From Caryophanales bacterium (GTDB taxonomy: Bacteria; Bacillota_I; Bacilli_A; RF39; UBA660): DNA of 12,020 bases. Each line of letters begins with the position of its first letter. Position 1 is the first letter of the stretch. The position numbers were made by a program, and so were the translations under genes. The notes below the pieces were generated by a model. The model ran no database searches. It was not told the origin of the DNA and saw only the letters and a list, made by a program, of their open reading frames with translations. Of the stretch, positions 7,114 to 12,020 are shown piece by piece. The stretch is taken from NCBI GenBank assembly GCA_016291995.1, contig JAEEZV010000067.1, positions 1-12,020 of the forward strand, given 5' to 3'.

Positions 7114-9297
7114 ATGGCATACATAAAAGGTATATTTCTTGAAGATATTTTTAAAAATGAATCCAATGGATATACCGTAGGACTTATAAGAATTAAAGAA
7201 ACAGATACTGAAGATATGAACGGTAAGGTAGTAACTTTTACCGGTATTTTTGATGACTTAAAATATAAACAAGTATATAAAATGACTGGTGAATTTGTTA
7301 ATCATCCTAAATATGGAAAACAATTTAAGACCGATACCTATGAAATAGTAATGCCAACAGATACTGAAGAATTAATTGAATTCCTTTCATCCGATTTATT
7401 CCCAATAGGAGAAAAGACAGCTGAAAAAATTGTTGATAGACTTGGAACAGATGCTATTAATAAGATTATTGATGATCCCAATGTCTTGGTGGGTATACCA
7501 AGATTATCCGATAAAAAGATCCTAAAAATAGTGAAAGTATTAAATGATTATCAAAGTACCAGTAAAATTCTAATGTCTTTAAATAAATTAGGTTTTAGTA
7601 CAAAAGACTCATTATTAATATTAAAAAAATATGGAAGTAGTACTGAAAAAGTAATCGATAAAAATATTTATAGTGTTATTGATGATACCGATATAACTTT
7701 TGATGAAGTAGATAAAATAGCTAGTGGTATGGGATACTTAGAAGATGATGAAAGAAGACTTGAAGCATTAACTATTCATGCTATTAAAATAATAACATTT
7801 GATCATGGTGATACTTATCTATATTTTGATGAAATATATAATTATGTCTCAAAACATGCCAGTAATATAGATAGAGAAACATTAGAATATATTCTCTTAA
7901 AACTATCTAAATTAAATAAAATAAAAATAGAAAAAGACAGGTATTATTTATATGAGTTTTATGAAGCAGAACATTATATTGTAAATAGACTTATATATTT
8001 AAATGATTTAGAAAGAAGAAAATTACCAAAGTTAGATACCAAAATAAATGCCGTAGAATTTTTATCTGATATAACTTATGATGATTCCCAAAGAGATGCC
8101 ATAAAAAAAGCTTTAAATAACAATTTGACAATCATAACAGGTGGACCAGGAACTGGTAAAACAACAATTATTAAATGCATTGTTAGTTTACTGATAGATA
8201 TTATGGGTATAAACAAAAACAAACTAGCCTTATTAGCTCCAACAGGTAGAGCTGCTAGAAAACTAATGGAACTAACAAATACTCCTGCATATACCATTCA
8301 TAAGTATTTAAAGTGGGATAAAGATAGTAACAAATTTGGGGTAGATGAATATAATCCTAATAATGAAGATTACATCATCGTAGATGAAGCAAGTATGATT
8401 GATACAATGCTTTTATATGGATTATTTAAAGGAACTAGAAGAGATGCCAAATACATCTTTGTAGGTGACTATTATCAATTACCAAGTGTCCGTGAAGGAC
8501 AAATATTAAAAGATATGATTGATTCAGATACTTTAGATGTCATTAAATTAAATAAACTATATCGTCAAAATGAAAATAGTTATATTAATGTTTTAGCGAG
8601 TGAAATAAAAAACAAAGAATTATCCGATAATTTTCTAAATAAATATGATGACTATAATTTTATTGAATGTCGAAATGATGAAATAACATCTCTAATTAAA
8701 GATATAATAAAAAAAGCCTTAGATAAAGGATATACCGAAAAAGATATCCAAGTATTAGCTCCTATGTATAAAACTACTACGGGAATAGATTCATTAAATA
8801 AAATACTTCAAGAATTAATGAATCCACCAAGTAAAAACAAAAACGAAATAACTTCTGGTGAAATTATTTACCGAGAAGGGGACAAAATACTGCAATTAGT
8901 AAATGATCCAGACAATGGTGTATCTAATGGGGATTTGGGTTATATCGAAAGTATTATTTCATCATCAAAATCAAAATCAAAGAAAAATGAAATAACTATT
9001 AATTTTGATGGTATAAGAGTTACATACACTCCTAAAGATTTTATCAATATTATGCATGGATATGCTATTAGTGTTCATAAAAGTCAGGGTGGAGAATTCA
9101 AAATGGTAATTATTCCATTTTCTCCATCATATAAAAGAATGCTCTATAATAAATTAGTATATACCGCTATTACTAGAGCAAAACAAACATTAATATTATT
9201 AGGTGATGTCAATTCATTTATCTATGGTGTTAATAATGATGAAGTAGAATTAAGAAAGACCACAATAAAAGAATTGTTAGAAATAAAATACAACTAA
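7114..9297 (+). CDS. recD2: RecD2-type 5'-3' DNA helicase, SF1B
   Basis: ATP-driven DNA helicase of the RecD2 group, found in bacteria without RecBCD and linked to DNA damage tolerance and replication fork repair. With the start at 7114 it is 727 aa, normal for RecD2. In order: an N-terminal OB-like segment (MAYIKGIFLEDIFKNESNGY), tandem helix-hairpin-helix region (about 85-200), then the motor with Walker A GGPGTGKT (343-350), APTGRAA (375-381), DEAS (424-427), GDYYQLPSV (451-459), LYRQN (482-486), GYAISVHKSQGGEF (649-662) and YTAITRAK (683-690). An earlier in-frame ATG at 7102 would add MGGI, but it lies upstream of the predicted transcription start and has no ribosome binding site. GGGTGG (7104-7109) is a weak one for 7114. 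It is divergent from the CPBP operon and ends in a bidirectional terminator whose left arm lies in its last codons. Confidence 0.95.
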   Translation: MAYIKGIFLEDIFKNESNGYTVGLIRIKETDTEDMNGKVVTFTGIFDDLKYKQVYKMTGEFVNHPKYGKQFKTDTYEIVMPTDTEELIEFLSSDLFPIGEKTAEKIVDRLGTDAINKIIDDPNVLVGIPRLSDKKILKIVKVLNDYQSTSKILMSLNKLGFSTKDSLLILKKYGSSTEKVIDKNIYSVIDDTDITFDEVDKIASGMGYLEDDERRLEALTIHAIKIITFDHGDTYLYFDEIYNYVSKHASNIDRETLEYILLKLSKLNKIKIEKDRYYLYEFYEAEHYIVNRLIYLNDLERRKLPKLDTKINAVEFLSDITYDDSQRDAIKKALNNNLTIITGGPGTGKTTIIKCIVSLLIDIMGINKNKLALLAPTGRAARKLMELTNTPAYTIHKYLKWDKDSNKFGVDEYNPNNEDYIIVDEASMIDTMLLYGLFKGTRRDAKYIFVGDYYQLPSVREGQILKDMIDSDTLDVIKLNKLYRQNENSYINVLASEIKNKELSDNFLNKYDDYNFIECRNDEITSLIKDIIKKALDKGYTEKDIQVLAPMYKTTTGIDSLNKILQELMNPPSKNKNEITSGEIIYREGDKILQLVNDPDNGVSNGDLGYIESIISSSKSKSKKNEITINFDGIRVTYTPKDFINIMHGYAISVHKSQGGEFKMVIIPFSPSYKRMLYNKLVYTAITRAKQTLILLGDVNSFIYGVNNDEVELRKTTIKELLEIKYN

Positions 9298-9308
9298 CAA
9301 TTCTTTTT
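9267..9308. terminator. Bidirectional terminator between recD2 and the paralog pair
   Basis: A 14-bp stem (AAAAGAATTGTTAG 9267-9280 with CTAACAATTCTTTT 9294-9307) spans a 13-base loop. The plus strand ends in T5; the minus strand reads TTTTATT after the stem. The left arm and loop are inside recD2 coding sequence, and the hairpin lies about 19 bases after the stop of the minus-strand pair, so it can serve both convergent units. Confidence 0.72.
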
Positions 9309-9326
9309 AATTATACAAACTAAGTA

Positions 9327-9992
9327 TTACTTAATTAACTCTCTTTTTTTAACCTTAACATCTTTTAATTTAGGCGTCTTCTCATCAAATCCAAAATCTG
9401 TCATTCTTTCAACGTTTGCTTTTAGTATCTTTAATTCCTTTAAAGAATAATTATCGATATTAGTAACATTGATAGGTTGTTTATCTGTACTTTGTGCCTT
9501 TTCAATTTCCTTAATAGTTTTTTTGCTAAGACCTAGTTTCATATTTTCACTTGAACCAATTTTTTCGTTAAGTTCTCTTCTATGTTCTATAAAATAGCAT
9601 AATTTTTTGGCATCTTTTTTTAAATAAATATTATGTAACACATTAGCAACACAAAAAACAGCGCCTAGCCCATGTAGAACCATCCAAATGCCAGAATATA
9701 CTCCTGGATTATTTATAAAACGTATAGTTTGTAAAACCCCCGATGCTGGAAGCCACAATGCTCCTAGTCCAATAAAATATTGGAAGACTGTAATATCATT
9801 AACTGTAGTAGGTGTCTTACAAAATAAGGCTTGATTTTCCATTTTATCAATAACTTTCATTTCATTTTCTTCTGAATATGGAACAATATATTTTTCTCCA
9901 CTTGCTAATTTTAGAATTATTTCATTATTTATAACTTCATAGGATAATATATATGTTCTAGCATCTTCTTTATTTTTTGAATGATCTTTCAT
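9327..9992 (-). CDS. Membrane protein of unknown function, second gene of a tandem paralog pair
   Basis: I do not recognise a characterised family. The 221-aa protein has a soluble N-terminal part (1-65), two hydrophobic segments (about 69-93 and 98-123), and a charged, helical C-terminal part (about 125-221). It is a paralog of the upstream gene: both begin MKDHS and share YILSYE, LASG.K, IDKME.QA, LGLSKK.IKE and NIDNYSL. By ungapped hand alignment, 32 of the first 55 residues and 23 of 43 in the 152-194 stretch are identical, while the membrane segments are dissimilar. There is no signal peptide; both ends probably face the cytoplasm (Lys-rich flanks). It starts one base after the upstream stop (TAATATG) with AGGAAGGA inside the end of that gene, so the two are translationally coupled. 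The C-terminal tail after 195 also differs from its paralog. Confidence 0.85.
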   Translation of the reverse strand: MKDHSKNKEDARTYILSYEVINNEIILKLASGEKYIVPYSEENEMKVIDKMENQALFCKTPTTVNDITVFQYFIGLGALWLPASGVLQTIRFINNPGVYSGIWMVLHGLGAVFCVANVLHNIYLKKDAKKLCYFIEHRRELNEKIGSSENMKLGLSKKTIKEIEKAQSTDKQPINVTNIDNYSLKELKILKANVERMTDFGFDEKTPKLKDVKVKKRELIK

Positions 9993-9993
9993 A

Positions 9994-10659
9994 TTACATA
10001 TTCCTTCCTGTATGTTTTCTTAAAACTCTTCTTTTAATATCTCTGCAATTAGGTCTTCTTATTAGAGCCATATTATCTCTTATTGCTCTTAAATCATTTA
10101 ATGAATAATTATCAATATTATTAAGCGTAATAGGTTCTTTATTTTCTGCTTTAGCCATTTCTACTTCCTTGATAGCTTTCTTACTAAGACCTAATGTTAT
10201 TGTCTCGTCTTCTTTGATTGCATTATTGATATCTTCTTTTCTATCCATGAAATATTCTAACTTCTGCGCATCTCTTTTTCTTACTTTCCAAAAAATTAAA
10301 AGTGCTATGGCAGCAGCTGCATCAACATCTAAGAAAGCCATTGATAAAGTGCTAACAGATCCGGGGTCTATTATACCAAATATCATACACATTACAGCTA
10401 TCGTCGGAAATGAAACACCAATTGCAGTCACTATCGATTCTTCCCAAAACTTTCTATCAATTTTACCAGTATCATAAGACGAATAAGCCTCATAAGCTTG
10501 TTCTTCCATTTTATCAATAATTCTTTTTTCGGCTTCTCCTGAATAAGAAAAAATTTGTTTTTTACCGCTGGCTAAGTTAACGATAATATTATTATCTTTA
10601 ATCTCGTAAGATAATATATATCTTTTACGTTCTTCGTCAGTTTCTGAATGATCTTTCAT
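9994..10659 (-). CDS. Membrane protein of unknown function, first gene of a tandem paralog pair
   Basis: Function unrecognised. It is 221 aa, the same length as its downstream paralog. The N-terminal domain (1-65) is predicted beta-rich, with YILSYE (14-19), NLASGKK (28-34) and IIDKMEEQA (47-55). Two hydrophobic stretches follow (about 75-97 and 104-126), the second unusually Ala-rich with two Asp residues (DVDAAAAIALL). A basic RKRDAQKL and the shared C-terminal box LGLSKKAIKE...NIDNYSL (156-188) come next. The start was set at 10659, where MKDHS aligns with the paralog and AGGCAGGA lies upstream. A longer frame from 10719 would begin inside the promoter -35 box and add a stretch absent from the paralog. 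Transcription is from a perfect-consensus promoter 32 bases upstream. The basic tail (RRVLRKHTGRNM) differs from the paralog. Confidence 0.85.
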   Translation of the reverse strand: MKDHSETDEERKRYILSYEIKDNNIIVNLASGKKQIFSYSGEAEKRIIDKMEEQAYEAYSSYDTGKIDRKFWEESIVTAIGVSFPTIAVMCMIFGIIDPGSVSTLSMAFLDVDAAAAIALLIFWKVRKRDAQKLEYFMDRKEDINNAIKEDETITLGLSKKAIKEVEMAKAENKEPITLNNIDNYSLNDLRAIRDNMALIRRPNCRDIKRRVLRKHTGRNM

Positions 10660-10690
10660 TATATTTCCTGCCTTCCAAATATTGCTTTTT

Positions 10691-10719
10691 ATTATAAAGT
10701 AATAGAAAATATATGTCAA
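10691..10719 (-). promoter_or_regulatory. Perfect-consensus promoter of the paralog pair
   Basis: On the minus strand TTGACA (10719-10714), a 17-bp spacer and TATAAT (10696-10691) match the sigma-A consensus at all 12 positions with ideal spacing. Predicted start near 10684, leader about 25 nt. Such a match implies strong expression unless repressed. Confidence 0.87.
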
Positions 10720-10721
10720 TC

Positions 10722-10751
10722 AAAAATAAGTATATATCATAAAAATAAGTA
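10722..10751. repeat. Two direct copies of AAAAATAAGTA in the divergent intergenic region
   Basis: Identical 11-base copies at 10722-10732 and 10741-10751, offset by 19 bases. They lie immediately upstream of the -35 box of the paralog pair and in front of the small gene. They could be a regulator site or chance in AT-rich DNA. Confidence 0.45.
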
Positions 10752-10775
10752 AATAATATTTATGGAGATGATGAT

Positions 10776-10928
10776 ATGAAAATAAAAGAGAAAATGTTTT
10801 TAATTGGTTTAGGTATTGGTAGTACCATTTTATATCAACAAGTAAAAAGTGGTAACTTAAGAAGAGTAGTAAGAGAAATGAATAGAACTAAAACTAAAAT
10901 ATTAGAAGATTTAGAAGATATGATATAA
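10776..10928 (+). CDS. Small 50-residue membrane-associated protein, unknown function
   Basis: A short frame of 50 codons starting at 10776 with GGAG (10764-10767) 8 bases upstream and no better alternative start in frame. The protein has a basic start (MKIKEK), one Gly-rich hydrophobic stretch (about 7-20, FLIGLGIGSTILY), then a charged amphipathic helix with basic residues (KSGNLRRVVREMNR) and an acidic end (EDLEDMI). This layout recalls small YtxH-like envelope proteins, but similarity is only general. Reality is supported by the ribosome binding site and by a good terminator whose stem starts in its last codons. It is divergent from the paralog pair across 116 bases; a possible -10 (TAATAT, 10754-10759) has no clear -35. 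Confidence 0.72.
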   Translation: MKIKEKMFLIGLGIGSTILYQQVKSGNLRRVVREMNRTKTKILEDLEDMI

Positions 10929-10942
10929 ATATCTTCTTTTTT
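10913..10942 (+). terminator. Intrinsic terminator of the small gene, overlapping its last codons
   Basis: A 9-bp stem (AGAAGATAT 10913-10921 with ATATCTTCT 10929-10937) closes on a 7-base loop that contains the stop codon, followed by T6. The -35 of the next gene begins two bases beyond. Confidence 0.82.
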
Positions 10943-10943
10943 C

Positions 10944-10972
10944 TTGATTAAAAACTCCTTTTTTAGTATAAT
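10944..10972 (+). promoter_or_regulatory. Promoter of the surface protein gene
   Basis: TTGATT (10944-10949), a 17-bp spacer and TATAAT (10967-10972). Predicted start near 10979, leader about 22 nt, with GGAGG at 10990-10994 before the ATG at 11001. Confidence 0.8.
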
Positions 10973-11000
10973 TATTATGGAAAAAATATGGAGGCAGTTT

Positions 11001-12020
11001 ATGAAAAAAACAAAAGCATCAATTATACAAATAATGTTAGTTATCATTGCTGTTTTAGTTATCACAATTGGATATTCTGCCTTTGCAGCAACAACGAATA
11101 TAACGAATACAATTGCCCATGTTAGAGCTAATAAGGATGTTAGAGTAACCGAAGTAACTACCCAGGATAATGGTGTATCTAGTTTAGATTATAATATATA
11201 TTCAATTATCGCTGATGGTATAACTCTTTCTTCATCTTCTGATACAGTGACATTTGAGGTGACGGTTCGTAATCTTGGTAATGCCCCAGTTGCCATTAGT
11301 AATGTTAATATCAATGATGGAAGCAATACTATTACTACATTAGGATATAATTTTAAAGATACGAATAATACTGATACATATACCTTAAATCAAAAAATAT
11401 GTAACGGTAATAACTGTACTGGCAGCCAGGCTGTAATGACTTTTAGTGTTACTTTAAACATAACTAGTGGCAATACTTTAAATTATGGTCATGTCGTAGT
11501 GGATTTCACCATAAGTGAAGTATATGAAGTAACATATAATAGTACTTCTATTGGTGAAGTAGTGGATAATGGAACATTTGATTATACTTTCCAAACAGAT
11601 AAACCAACACAAGCAAGTCTAACATTTGCCACGGGATCAATATATACGAGTTATTCTTATAATGAACAAACCGGTGTATTACAAATTGTTGGCGTAGGTA
11701 GTGATATTGCCTTGACTGGACAAACTGGTGGTGGAAATAGTCAAATTATTAACAACCCAGATGGCTCTGTTACAGTCGTTACCGATAACGGCGATAATAC
11801 TGAAACGAGAGTCACAACCGATACTTCTGGTAATGTTACTACAGAACAAATTGAATATGCCGCAAGTGATACTAATCACACTAATCCAATTGTTACAGGT
11901 TATGAAATAGATACTAGTGGTAATCCTAATGGTGGATTAGTATTAAATAATAGTGTAATAGATACTCATTATGTTGCTTTTGATGGTAATGATTTTGAAA
12001 TACATTTAGTATATAAGACA
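11001..12020 (+). CDS. Secreted surface protein, N-terminal 340 residues (3' end outside window)
   Basis: The frame opens at 11001 and has no stop before the window edge. GGAGG lies 6 bases before the ATG. Residues 1-29 are a clear export signal: KKTK, a hydrophobic core from about 8 to 24, and SAFA-A as a plausible signal peptidase site. Residues about 30-172 look like a beta-sandwich: alternating hydrophobic strands such as VTFEVTVRNLGNAPVAI and MTFSVTLNI, and one Cys pair (C134, C139) that could form a small disulfide loop. A second beta-rich unit follows (about 174-240). A Gly/Thr/Asn linker (GGGNSQIINNPDGSVTVV to about 285) contains the repeated DGSVT/SGNVT strand pattern. The last residues (VAFDGNDFEIHLVYKT) resemble the first strands of a concanavalin/laminin-G-like lectin fold, which is inference only. 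Probably a cell-wall or matrix adhesin; anchoring cannot be judged. An in-frame ATG at 10977 lacks a ribosome binding site. Confidence 0.88.
   Translation, partial: MKKTKASIIQIMLVIIAVLVITIGYSAFAATTNITNTIAHVRANKDVRVTEVTTQDNGVSSLDYNIYSIIADGITLSSSSDTVTFEVTVRNLGNAPVAISNVNINDGSNTITTLGYNFKDTNNTDTYTLNQKICNGNNCTGSQAVMTFSVTLNITSGNTLNYGHVVVDFTISEVYEVTYNSTSIGEVVDNGTFDYTFQTDKPTQASLTFATGSIYTSYSYNEQTGVLQIVGVGSDIALTGQTGGGNSQIINNPDGSVTVVTDNGDNTETRVTTDTSGNVTTEQIEYAASDTNHTNPIVTGYEIDTSGNPNGGLVLNNSVIDTHYVAFDGNDFEIHLVYKT

Noticed and set aside
10660..10719. Twenty-residue N-terminal extension of the first paralog
   Set aside because: It would begin inside the TTGACA box of a perfect promoter, and the paralog starts at the equivalent MKDHS.
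10977..11000. Earlier in-frame ATG for the surface protein
   Set aside because: It falls at the predicted transcription start and has no ribosome binding site, whereas 11001 has GGAGG at good spacing and gives a normal signal peptide.
10835..11065. A 76-codon hydrophobic minus-strand frame
   Set aside because: It is antisense to the small gene, its terminator, the surface protein promoter and signal peptide; its hydrophobicity reflects AT-rich antisense codons.
11679..11910. Short frames on both strands inside the surface protein region
   Set aside because: The plus-strand frame starting at 11001 is continuous through this region with a coherent secreted-protein composition, so the others are out-of-frame shadows.
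1..12020. CRISPR array, tRNA/rRNA genes, insertion sequence or prophage
   Set aside because: No regularly spaced repeats, no cloverleaf or rRNA signatures and no transposase, integrase or phage structural genes were seen on either strand.

Overview
The window is very AT-rich, tightly packed and entirely chromosomal in character. Strong AAAGGAGG-type ribosome binding sites, sigma-A-type promoters, U-tract terminators and the gene content (secF, rel, dtd, an SEDS glycosyltransferase, recD2) point to a low-GC Firmicutes/Bacilli lineage. An uncultured gut relative of Erysipelotrichales/RF39 is my inference; the sequence alone does not prove it. The genetic code appears standard: TGG encodes Trp, and rel ends in TGA TGA just as dtd begins, so the Mycoplasma code is unlikely.

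Layout. Bases 1-3240 (+) form a housekeeping cluster: the C-terminal part of SecF (cut by the window edge), the bifunctional (p)ppGpp synthetase/hydrolase Rel, and the D-aminoacyl-tRNA deacylase Dtd. A hairpin terminator ends it. Bases 3328-4464 (+) hold a single SEDS cell-wall polymerase (FtsW-like) with its own terminator. Bases 4559-5440 (+) hold a lone DUF1016/YhcG-type PDDEXK nuclease gene with a perfect GC-rich palindrome inside its coding sequence. On the minus strand, 5447-6999 is a two-gene operon: a CPBP-family membrane protease followed, with a one-base overlap, by a membrane-anchored metallophosphoesterase. A divergent promoter region (7000-7113) separates it from recD2 (+, 7114-9297).

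The right-hand part is accessory-like. Two tandem paralogous membrane proteins of unknown function (minus, 9327-10659, each 221 aa) are driven by a perfect-consensus promoter. A 50-residue small membrane protein gene lies divergent to them. Last comes the start of a large secreted surface protein, with its own promoter, signal peptide and beta-rich domains, which runs off the window at 12020.

The longest gene-free stretch is 116 bases (10660-10775), so no interval over 300 bases lacks a gene. I see no tRNA, rRNA, CRISPR array, insertion sequence or prophage gene. Recurrent architectural themes are terminators built into the last codons of genes, one-base gene overlaps, and promoters placed so close to the start codon that predicted leaders are only about 10-25 nt. 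I found no unambiguous new multi-gene system. The best candidates for something undescribed are the tandem paralog pair and the surface protein beside it.
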